Positions 57,735 to 64,000 of a stretch of 64,000 nt of DNA are shown in pieces. Each line of letters begins with the position of its first letter. The first letter of the stretch is position 1. The position numbers and the translations under genes were made by a program. Below the pieces are notes generated by a model. That model saw nothing but the letters and a program-made list of their open reading frames with translations, was not told where the DNA came from and ran no database searches. This stretch comes from Paenibacillus campinasensis (GTDB taxonomy: Bacteria > Bacillota > Bacilli > Paenibacillales > Paenibacillaceae), in NCBI RefSeq assembly GCF_002272015.1, contig NZ_NPBY01000030.1, positions 1 through 64,000 on the forward strand, read 5' to 3'.

Positions 57735-58028
57735 TTATGTGACAACTCCTTATCGGTTATACTCTGAACCATCCGATCCCATGGCCATAATGCTCGGGGC
57801 GGCGGAATCAGATGCTACGGTATTTCGAATCTCTAATCCTGCGCTATTCACGCCGAATGGATTAACGTTCACTCATAATCTCACTCATTATAGCAGATCG
57901 TTCATAGAGTTCAAACCATAATATCCCCGCACCCGCAGGGCTGCTTCCAAGTCCGTTCTGCCCTGGGGCAGATCCCGTTCCATCTTGGGAAGATCTCCGT
58001 ATCTATCTTGAGCGGATCTCTGTTCCAT

Positions 58029-59150
58029 CTATATCCTCATCAGGCGCGTCGTCGCCTGGAGCTCAGCAATGGAAGCTGCCCCGATGCCAAACATGGCCGT
58101 TCGCAGCTCCAGCTCGACCTGGGCGAGCCGCTCATCCAGCGCCGCCTCGGACGATACCGCGGCTCCCAGCAGCCCGCGGCCAAAGCCCGCCAGATCGGCG
58201 CCAAGCGCGATGGCTTTGGCCGCGTCCACGCCGCTGCCAACCCCGCCGCTGCCGATAAGAGGGCAGTCCGGTGCTGCGGCCTTCACTTCCCGGATGCATT
58301 CGGCGGTCGGGTTGCCCCAATCCGCGAAGGCCTCGGCCGCTGCGCGCCGGACCGGATCATGGCTGCGGAACTTCTCGACCTGGCTCCAGGAAGTTCCGCC
58401 TGCTCCGGCTACGTCGATGAACGCCGCGCCCGCATCCAGCAGCAGCCGGGCCGTCTCGCCATCGATCCCCCAGCCGACTTCCTTGAAGCCGACCGGGACG
58501 TCCAGCTTCCGGCACAGCTCCTCGATCCGAACCAGCAAATTGCCAAAGCGGGTGTTGCCTTCCGGCTGGAACACCTCCTGCAGCCCGTTCAGATGGAGCA
58601 CCAGCAAGTCGGCGCCCGCAATGTCCACCGCGCGGCGGCAGTCCTCCACACCGAAGCCGTAATTGAGCTGCACAGCACCGAGGTTGGCGAAGACAGGCAC
58701 GCTCGGCGCGCGATCCCTGACGCGGAAGGTAGCAGCGAGCTCCTCCTTCTCCACCGCGGCGCGCACCGAGCCGACGCCGAGCGCCCATCCCCGACGCTCG
58801 GCTGCTTCGGCCAGCCGCATATTGATCTCCCCTGTGGCTGCGCTGCCTCCGGTCATGGAACTGATCAAGAACGGAACGCGAACGGCATATCCAAGAAACC
58901 AGGTGCCGAGATCGATATCGTCAAAATCCACTTCAGGCAAGGCGGCATGGCGGAAGCGGTACCGTTCAAAGCCGGGCGTAACGCCCCGGGAGCCGACCTC
59001 TTCTTCCAGGCACAAGCGCACGTGCTCGATCTTTCGTTCACCGGTCGGGACCTCCGGCAGCAAAGGGCCGGTTCTTTTCTCAGGTACAGCTGTCGAGTCA
59101 TGATGATTCAGGCTATCGCCTGCCTCGTTCCTTTTCCGTTCCAATTCCAT
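58029..59150 (-). CDS. fni: Type 2 isopentenyl-diphosphate delta-isomerase
   Basis: 373 residues. FMN-dependent IDI-2 fold: RKNEAGDSLNHHDST-like N terminus, ERKIEHVRLCLEEEVG, FLISSMTGGSAATGEINMRL, LHLNGLQEVFQPEGNTRFGN with the catalytic-region Gln-Glu, and GSGGVGSGVDAAKAIALGAD. It interconverts IPP and DMAPP, supplying isoprenoids such as undecaprenyl phosphate. One deviation: GVGSVRAA where GVGSQRAA is usual. AGGAGGTACGGA precedes the ATG. Confidence 0.94.
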   Translation of the reverse strand: MELERKRNEAGDSLNHHDSTAVPEKRTGPLLPEVPTGERKIEHVRLCLEEEVGSRGVTPGFERYRFRHAALPEVDFDDIDLGTWFLGYAVRVPFLISSMTGGSAATGEINMRLAEAAERRGWALGVGSVRAAVEKEELAATFRVRDRAPSVPVFANLGAVQLNYGFGVEDCRRAVDIAGADLLVLHLNGLQEVFQPEGNTRFGNLLVRIEELCRKLDVPVGFKEVGWGIDGETARLLLDAGAAFIDVAGAGGTSWSQVEKFRSHDPVRRAAAEAFADWGNPTAECIREVKAAAPDCPLIGSGGVGSGVDAAKAIALGADLAGFGRGLLGAAVSSEAALDERLAQVELELRTAMFGIGAASIAELQATTRLMRI

Positions 59151-59304
59151 TCCGTACCTCCTAATAAGTTAAAAATGTATCGTATCAAGCCGAAAGCTTG
59201 TCTCCTCGCAAAATTCCAGCGCCCATCATTATACATTGTCAACCGGACGCCCCTCATTGATGCAGATTTAGACTTGAACCTCCCGTCCTCCCTCGAAGGC
59301 GATT

Positions 59305-60807
59305 CTACAGCAGCGGTGACATCAGCCGGGCAGCAGATTCGAGAAGGCGGGTCACGATCCGTTTTTGCTTGGACTTGGTCCGGTCAATCAGGCTGGCATG
59401 CTCCAGGTCCTCAATATAGTCATCCACGATCTTCTGCACACTGTCCGTTTGAACGAGCAGCGCATTGACTTCAAAGTTCAAATGAAAACTGCGCATGTCC
59501 ATATTGGCCGTGCCGATGGTGGCCACTTCGCCGTCTACGATCAGAAGCTTGGAATGCATAAAGCCTCGCTCATACGCATATACGCGCACGCCCGCGCTGA
59601 GCAGTGACGGAAAGTAGGAATGGGATGCCAGATACGGCAGCCATTTATCCGGTTTGGACGGAAACAGAATGCGCACATCCAGTCCGGACAACGCAGCTAC
59701 CCGTAGCGCGGTTAGAATGTCATCGTCCGGTATAAAATACGGTGTAGCCAGCCACACCGATTTGCGTGCAGATACAATCATGGAGAAAAATATGTTCTTC
59801 AGCGCCCGGCGCTCGTTGTCCGGCCCGCTGGCGATAATCTGGACGGCCCCTCGGCCGTTCTCCGTCAGTTCGGGGGAGAAATAGGCCTGGTCTGACAGCT
59901 GCTCGCCCGTCTCGTAATGCCAGTCCTGCAAAAAGACGACCTGCAGCGTCCGCACCGCCTCGCCTCGCACAAGCAGATGGGTATCGCGCCAGAAGCCAAA
60001 CGTTTTGCTGCGGCTCAAATATTCATCGCCGACATTAAGTCCGCCAATAAAGCCGACACTGCCGTCAATCACGACGATTTTGCGGTGATTTCGGTAATTC
60101 ACCCTGCTGGTGAAGAAGATCCATTTCGGGCTTCCGAAGACAGCGACTTGTACGCCGGCCTCCTTGAGCTCATTCAGGAAAGAGGGCGGCAGCTGCAAGC
60201 TGCCGACGGCATCAACCATGAAGCGGACAGCCACGCCAGCTCGTGCCTTGCGGATTAACAGCTGCTGAATCTGGGTGCCGATGGCGTCGGAACGATAAAT
60301 GTAATATTCCATATGAATGTGATGCTTCGCTTGTTCAAGCTCCTGTAACAGCGTATTAAACGTTTCTTCGCCGTTGGTCAGAACTCGGGTATCACTAGCG
60401 AAAGACACCGGCGTGCGGGCAAGCCTTCTGGACAGCTGAAGGAGCTGATGATATTTCGGTTTAAAGGCAGGATGGTCAGGGGCCTGTCTGCGGGAAGCCT
60501 GACTTTCGTAAGCCAAGATGTCTCGTTGTGCTTTTTTATCATACTTTCTCCGTTTGAAGTAGTTTTGGCCAAACAGAAAATAGAACACGAGTCCGACAAG
60601 CGGCATGAGCGCCAGCAGCAGGATCCAAGCCATCGTGCTGGTCGGATGCCGATTCTCCATGAAGATCATGAAACCGATCGACACAACCGTCAGCGTGGAG
60701 AATATCCCGATCACGGTCCCGGTTGTTTTACCAAAAGCGTTGACCCCGAAATAATAGAACGCAAACAAAATGACGGATATTAAAACGGCCAGTATTCCCT
60801 TTCTCAT
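59305..60807 (-). CDS. cls: Cardiolipin synthase
   Basis: 500 residues. Two N-terminal membrane segments (AVLISVILFAFYYFGVNAFG and WILLLALMPLVGLVFYFLFG) and two phospholipase-D HKD motifs: HRKIVVIDGSVGFIGGLN and HSKLLIVDGEVATIGTANMD. It condenses two phosphatidylglycerols to cardiolipin in the membrane. AAGGGGATC lies about seven bases before the ATG. Last minus-strand gene of the window. Confidence 0.95.
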   Translation of the reverse strand: MRKGILAVLISVILFAFYYFGVNAFGKTTGTVIGIFSTLTVVSIGFMIFMENRHPTSTMAWILLLALMPLVGLVFYFLFGQNYFKRRKYDKKAQRDILAYESQASRRQAPDHPAFKPKYHQLLQLSRRLARTPVSFASDTRVLTNGEETFNTLLQELEQAKHHIHMEYYIYRSDAIGTQIQQLLIRKARAGVAVRFMVDAVGSLQLPPSFLNELKEAGVQVAVFGSPKWIFFTSRVNYRNHRKIVVIDGSVGFIGGLNVGDEYLSRSKTFGFWRDTHLLVRGEAVRTLQVVFLQDWHYETGEQLSDQAYFSPELTENGRGAVQIIASGPDNERRALKNIFFSMIVSARKSVWLATPYFIPDDDILTALRVAALSGLDVRILFPSKPDKWLPYLASHSYFPSLLSAGVRVYAYERGFMHSKLLIVDGEVATIGTANMDMRSFHLNFEVNALLVQTDSVQKIVDDYIEDLEHASLIDRTKSKQKRIVTRLLESAARLMSPLL

Positions 60808-61127
60808 CGTAAGATCCCCTTGTTTTTTTCTTTATCAGGATGATGTGTTCTTCATTCATTGCCTCAGCGGTTGAAATCCGGGACAAAGGCGAACGCTTGG
60901 CTTCGCCAGTCTCTCCCTTCCCCTTCGCTTCTGACCGTTATGATGTCTAGCACGGAGAATTGGGTTAAGCCAACTTTCTTATATCAAATATCGTCAAATC
61001 GAAATCCGCATGACAAATCATTATGATGCTTGTCACCCATATTCTACATGATCAGGTGCAGGAACTAAAGGACAGGCCGCTCGGCCTCGCTGTCAAATAT
61101 GAAGAACAGAAACGTTCTCGTCCTTCA
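60808..61127. other. Divergent intergenic region between cls and the TetR gene
   Basis: About 320 bases with no accepted gene. A TGACAA/TTGTCA inverted repeat lies at about 61009-61033. The cls promoter is expected near 60950-61050 but was not fixed. Confidence 0.5.
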
Positions 61128-61156
61128 TTGACAAATCTAACATACCCTGTTATAAC
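61128..61156 (+). promoter_or_regulatory. Promoter of the TetR-SMR operon
   Basis: TTGACA (61128-61133), 17-bp spacer, TATAAC (61151-61156). Confidence 0.85.
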
Positions 61157-61161
61157 TTGAG

Positions 61162-61175
61162 CTAACGACCGTTAG
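61162..61175 (+). promoter_or_regulatory. Operator for the TetR repressor
   Basis: Inverted repeat CTAACG-AC-CGTTAG overlapping the predicted transcription start, just before the ribosome site of the TetR gene. Position and symmetry fit autorepression of the whole operon. Confidence 0.8.
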
Positions 61176-61190
61176 TTAGGGGGCTTCGCC

Positions 61191-61772
61191 ATGAGTGCAG
61201 ACAATATTAAACAAGCAGCGCTTGTCCATTTTGCCCGGGACGGGTATGAAGGTGCATCGCTGAAATCGATCGCCGATGATTGCGGGATCAAGAAACCGTC
61301 GATCTATGCGCATTTCTCCAGTAAAGAGCACCTGTTTCTGCAGGTGCTGCAAGACGTATTCGAGCAGCAGGAGCGGAAGATCGACGCGTTCTTCGCCTCT
61401 TGCGCCGACCAGCCGCTGGAGGAGCAGCTGCGGGGATTTCTCGACAGCCGCCAGGCCGCGTATGAGCTGGATGATGAGACCCGATTTTTTTTACGGATGT
61501 CCTTTTTTCCGCCAAGCTCCCTGTACGTGGAAGTAATGGAGGAGATGGTGTACCCCTTCATCGGGCGGCAGGAAGACATGGTGACCCGATTATTGGACAA
61601 AGGCTGTCCTGCTCATGGCGATATCATCCACCACTCGCGCCAGGCGGCTATCGCGTACATTACACTGCTGGACGGCATTTATGTCGAGATTCTATATGGA
61701 GGCAAAGACCGTACGGCCCGGCGGATCGCGGCGGTATGGCCGGTCTATTGGTCAGGGGTCACGAAGGAATAG
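61191..61772 (+). CDS. TetR-family repressor of the SMR pair
   Basis: 193 residues. N-terminal helix-turn-helix (DNIKQAALVHFARDGYEGAS, then LKSIADDCGIKKPSIYAHFS) followed by an all-helical ligand domain. AGGGGG precedes the ATG by eight bases. It lies 25 bases before the first SMR gene and shares its promoter and operator, so it presumably represses the efflux pair and itself. Ligand unknown; guanidinium or a quaternary ammonium compound are plausible because of the pumps. Confidence 0.92.
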   Translation: MSADNIKQAALVHFARDGYEGASLKSIADDCGIKKPSIYAHFSSKEHLFLQVLQDVFEQQERKIDAFFASCADQPLEEQLRGFLDSRQAAYELDDETRFFLRMSFFPPSSLYVEVMEEMVYPFIGRQEDMVTRLLDKGCPAHGDIIHHSRQAAIAYITLLDGIYVEILYGGKDRTARRIAAVWPVYWSGVTKE

Positions 61773-61797
61773 GCTTGCATTAAAGGAGAGAACCGAT

Positions 61798-62145
61798 ATG
61801 AACAGGAACTGGATTTATGTATTGCTTGCCGGCTTGATTGAAATCTTATGGGTTATCGGTTTGAAGCATGCCCAGCAGCTATGGGAGTGGGCCGCCGTGC
61901 TCGTTACGATTGTGCTCAGCTTTTATCTTATTATGAAGGCGGCTCAGCGGCTTCCGGTGGGTACCGTATACGCTGTCTTTACCGGCATCGGAACGGCGGG
62001 GACGGTGACGACGGAGATGCTGGCCTTTGGCGAGCCTTTTCGGCTATCGAAAATTATACTGATTGCAATCCTGCTGGCCGGTGTCATCGGCCTGAAGCTT
62101 GTGACGGATGAACAGCCGCAGCCTGCGAAAGGAGTGAGAAGCTGA
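61798..62145 (+). CDS. SMR-family transporter subunit, YkkC-like
   Basis: 115 residues, four membrane helices. The essential Glu15 is in VLLAGLIEILWVIGLKHAQQ; LPVGTVYAVFTGIGTAGTV is the SMR signature. Closest remembered match is B. subtilis YkkC, the larger half of a paired guanidinium/drug exporter. AAAGGAGAG lies upstream. Starts 25 bases after the TetR stop. Confidence 0.92.
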   Translation: MNRNWIYVLLAGLIEILWVIGLKHAQQLWEWAAVLVTIVLSFYLIMKAAQRLPVGTVYAVFTGIGTAGTVTTEMLAFGEPFRLSKIILIAILLAGVIGLKLVTDEQPQPAKGVRS

Positions 62146-62146
62146 T

Positions 62147-62461
62147 ATGGCATGGTTTGCGCTTATACTGGCCGGCGCCTGCGAAATTACAGGCGTGATC
62201 GGAATTCAGGGGGCCTCCCGCCGCAAGGGCTGGCCCTACGTGCTGCTGCTCTGCGTATCGTTCGCGGCCAGCTTCTCCCTGCTGTCTTATGCGATGAAAA
62301 CCCTGCCTATGGGCACGGCGTATGCGATCTGGACAGGCATTGGAACGGTCGGCAGCGCCGCCGTGGGCATGCTGCTGTTCGGTGAGCCGAGAGAGTGGCG
62401 ACGCCTGCTGTTTATCGCCATGATTCTGTGTGCTGCGGTAGGGCTCAAAATCATCACATAA
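62147..62461 (+). CDS. SMR-family transporter subunit, YkkD-like
   Basis: 104 residues, four membrane helices, essential Glu13 in LILAGACEITGVIGIQGASR, and SFSLLSYAMKTLPMGTAYAI, WTGIGTVGSAAVGMLLFGEP. Resembles B. subtilis YkkD. It begins one base after the stop of the YkkC-like gene, typical of an obligate heterodimer of opposite membrane orientation. The terminator follows 45 bases after the stop. Confidence 0.92.
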   Translation: MAWFALILAGACEITGVIGIQGASRRKGWPYVLLLCVSFAASFSLLSYAMKTLPMGTAYAIWTGIGTVGSAAVGMLLFGEPREWRRLLFIAMILCAAVGLKIIT

Positions 62462-62506
62462 CTTGAGAAAACCAGGCCGCAGACCTAGAAGGCAGGCCTG
62501 TCTGCA

Positions 62507-62546
62507 GGGGCGCCCATGCGACATTTGTATTGGGCGTTCCTTTTTT
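62507..62546 (+). terminator. Terminator of the TetR-SMR operon
   Basis: GGGGCGCCCA / TGGGCGTTCC 10-bp stem (two G-T pairs) with a 14-base loop, then TTTTTT on the plus strand. Confidence 0.9.
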
Positions 62547-62558
62547 GTATACTTATTT

Positions 62559-62572
62559 TGACCCGGCGGTCA
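62559..62572 (+). promoter_or_regulatory. Operator-like palindrome upstream of the second TetR gene
   Basis: TGACC-CGGC-GGTCA, an inverted repeat 44 bases before the start of the 315-residue TetR gene, within the presumed promoter (a TTGACC hexamer overlaps it). Likely autoregulatory site for the TetR/RND unit. Confidence 0.65.
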
Positions 62573-62615
62573 TTATAAAAACCAAGTAGTTTTGTATTGT
62601 GAGGTGAGCGTCTGA

Positions 62616-63563
62616 TTGGTGGACAAAATGACAGAAAAAAGACAGCAGATTCTCATCACGGCCATGCAGCTGTTTTCTGCAAAAGGCTCCTCGATGACAT
62701 CCATGCAGGAGATCGCGGAAGTATGCGGGATGTCAAAAGGAAGCCTGTACCTGCATTTTAAGTCCAAAGAGGAACTTGAGCGAAGCATTTACGACTATAT
62801 TGCCAACCGGATCAAAGACGAGATATTAAGCATTGAGCAGGACCCGCTGCTGAGCCTGAAGGAGCAGCTGATCAAGCAGGTGGAAGTGCTGCTGATTCAT
62901 TTTCTGGAGATTCGCGAGTTTCTCCTCAAGCAGTTCCATGATCAGTTGCCGCCTGGCAACACTCCATTTGATAAAGATCATTTTCATGATCAGCTCCAGA
63001 AGACGCTCGTGTGGTTCAACAATAAACTCAAGACGCTGTACGGGGCCGAAGCCGAGCCGTACACCATGGAGATTGCCATGTTCGTGTTGGGGATGCTGGG
63101 CTCTTATATCCGCTTTCTGTTCCTGCCGGGTTTTCACCTGAATGTGGGCAAGGCTGCCAACCATCTGATTCAGCTGATGGACGATATCGTTCACAGCATG
63201 CTGAACAGACGGCCTGAGCCGCTTGTGCCGCCGGATGTGCTCGTACAGTTTGACCGGATTTGCCTGGAAGACGAAGTGCAAGGGCCACGACATCCGCTGA
63301 TCATTATCAGAGCGATGAAGCAGGAGCTCAAAGGACTGCCCGTTGACCCTCTGGTCAAAGAAGACGCAATGGAATCGCTTGGCATTATGGAGAAGGAACT
63401 GATCTCGATCCGACCAAGCCGGGCTGTTGTGAAAGGAATGCTTGCTAACTTGGACGGCATTGAAGGATTAGCCGATCTGCAGCGAGAGCTGAAGGAAACG
63501 ATGAATACAATGCTGGATATCTATCTTGCACCAGGCTTTACGAAGCAAGCCAGCGATGTCTAA
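62616..63563 (+). CDS. TetR-family regulator of the RND transporter
   Basis: 315 residues, large for TetR. Start TTG at 62616 is best spaced from GAGGTGAG; GTG (62619) and ATG (62628) are alternatives. Helix-turn-helix: RQQILITAMQLFSAKGSSMT and SMQEIAEVCGMSKGSLYLHF, followed by a long helical region (LKEQLIKQVEVLLIHFLEIR, MEIAMFVLGMLGSYIRFLFL). It lies 42 bases before the RND gene and should control it. Confidence 0.9.
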   Translation: MVDKMTEKRQQILITAMQLFSAKGSSMTSMQEIAEVCGMSKGSLYLHFKSKEELERSIYDYIANRIKDEILSIEQDPLLSLKEQLIKQVEVLLIHFLEIREFLLKQFHDQLPPGNTPFDKDHFHDQLQKTLVWFNNKLKTLYGAEAEPYTMEIAMFVLGMLGSYIRFLFLPGFHLNVGKAANHLIQLMDDIVHSMLNRRPEPLVPPDVLVQFDRICLEDEVQGPRHPLIIIRAMKQELKGLPVDPLVKEDAMESLGIMEKELISIRPSRAVVKGMLANLDGIEGLADLQRELKETMNTMLDIYLAPGFTKQASDV

Positions 63564-63605
63564 CAAAGAAAAATAGAGCAGATTGAGAGGAGAGAACACC
63601 GACGA

Positions 63606-64000
63606 ATGAAAGGAATCATTAACTTTTCGCTTCGTAATAAGTTTGCCATCTGGCTGTTGACGATAATCGTCAGCTTCGGCGGCTTATACAGCGGTCTCAC
63701 CATGAAGCAGGAGACCATCCCGGACATTAACGTTCCCTTCCTGAGTGTTACGGCCATCTATCCCGGAGCAGCGCCTGAAGGTGTCGTCGAAGAAATATCG
63801 AAGCCGCTGGAAACCAGACTTCGGGGAATTGATGGCGTAAAAACCATCACCTCCACCTCGATGGAGAACGCAGCCAACCTGATTGTGGAGTTTGATTACG
63901 GCGCAAATCTGGACAACGCTACCGCTGCTGTTCGCGAAGCGCTTAGCGACATTCAGCTGCCGGAGGGGGCACAGCGCCCGACCATCTCCAGATTCAGCAT
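63606..64000 (+). CDS. RND-family efflux transporter, N-terminal part (runs off the window)
   Basis: 131 codons are visible from the ATG at 63606. The start MKGIINFSLRNKFAIWLLTI, then IVSFGGLYSGLTMKQETIPD and TAIYPGAAPEGVVEEISKPL, then VKTITSTSMENAANLIVEFD, is the first transmembrane helix and porter subdomain of AcrB/SwrC-type RND pumps. In Firmicutes such pumps export surfactin, lipids or drugs without an outer membrane channel. The 3' end is beyond the window. AGAGGAGAG lies about 12 bases upstream. Confidence 0.93.
   Translation, partial: MKGIINFSLRNKFAIWLLTIIVSFGGLYSGLTMKQETIPDINVPFLSVTAIYPGAAPEGVVEEISKPLETRLRGIDGVKTITSTSMENAANLIVEFDYGANLDNATAAVREALSDIQLPEGAQRPTISRFS

Noticed and set aside
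61157-61190. Guanidine-I riboswitch upstream of the SMR pair
   Set aside because: The leader is about 30 nt and carries a TetR operator instead.

Overview
The window reads as a chromosomal segment of an endospore-forming, S-layer-bearing Firmicute, most likely Paenibacillus or a close relative. Three things point there. It carries spore genes (spoIIR, spoIID, spoIIQ, spoIIID, an alpha/beta SASP). It has SLH-domain surface proteins beside a csaB/tagA/tagO secondary-cell-wall-polymer cluster. Its gene order, degS-degU and then prfA-prmC ... spoIIR-ywlC-mntP-ywlE-rpiB-ywlG-glyA-upp-atp operon-ywzB-murA-spoIID-spoIIQ-spoIIID-mbl-flhO-flhP-fabZ, follows the Bacillus subtilis arrangement as I recall it. 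From 703 to 60807 every convincing gene is on the minus strand; after 61191 the genes are on the plus strand. No rRNA, tRNA, insertion sequence, prophage or CRISPR array was seen.

Layout. 1-702: non-coding, repeat-rich, with a terminator. 703-8068: small membrane protein, degU/degS, a large secreted phosphodiester glycosidase with stalk domains, metK with a hairpin leader, and a spore SASP. 8259-21897: cell-surface block with an exported protein, a large S-layer protein, a 1291-residue SLH protein, tagO, tagA, csaB and a DUF5693-type membrane protein. 22003-28231: pgcA, fabZ, an 18-codon micro-ORF, an EpuA-type protein, flhP, flhO, mbl, spoIIID. 28503-34502: spoIIQ, spoIID with a very GC-rich N-terminal extension, murA, ywzB and a small unknown. 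34911-42436: the complete F1Fo ATP synthase operon, interrupted between atpA and atpG by four tandem palindromes. 42615-51504: mnaA/wecB, upp, glyA, ywlG, rpiB (behind a ZTP riboswitch), ywlE, mntP, ywlC, spoIIR. 51505-52801: a 23-copy, 18-bp tandem repeat and pyrimidine-rich DNA. 52802-60807: a RodA/FtsW protein, prmC, prfA, ychF, fni, cls. 61191-64000: two TetR-controlled efflux modules, a YkkC/YkkD-like SMR pair and an RND transporter cut by the window end.

How the parts work together. MnaA (UDP-ManNAc), TagO (lipid-linked GlcNAc), TagA (ManNAc transfer) and CsaB (pyruvylation) can supply the pyruvylated wall polymer that SLH domains bind, and two SLH proteins are encoded next door. The spo genes form the forespore/mother-cell communication set. 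rpiB-ywlG-glyA sit behind a ZTP riboswitch that would couple one-carbon supply to folate status. prfA and prmC are adjacent, and PrmC methylates the GGQ glutamine of PrfA.

The least explained sequences are the 18-bp repeat array (51885-52298), the palindrome array inside the atp operon (37796-37937), the micro-ORF at 24619-24675, four palindromes at about 51-bp intervals (31358-31534), a dispersed 26-bp repeat (340 and 52566) and the hairpin leader of metK. All family assignments come from reading the sequence and recalling families; no database search was run.
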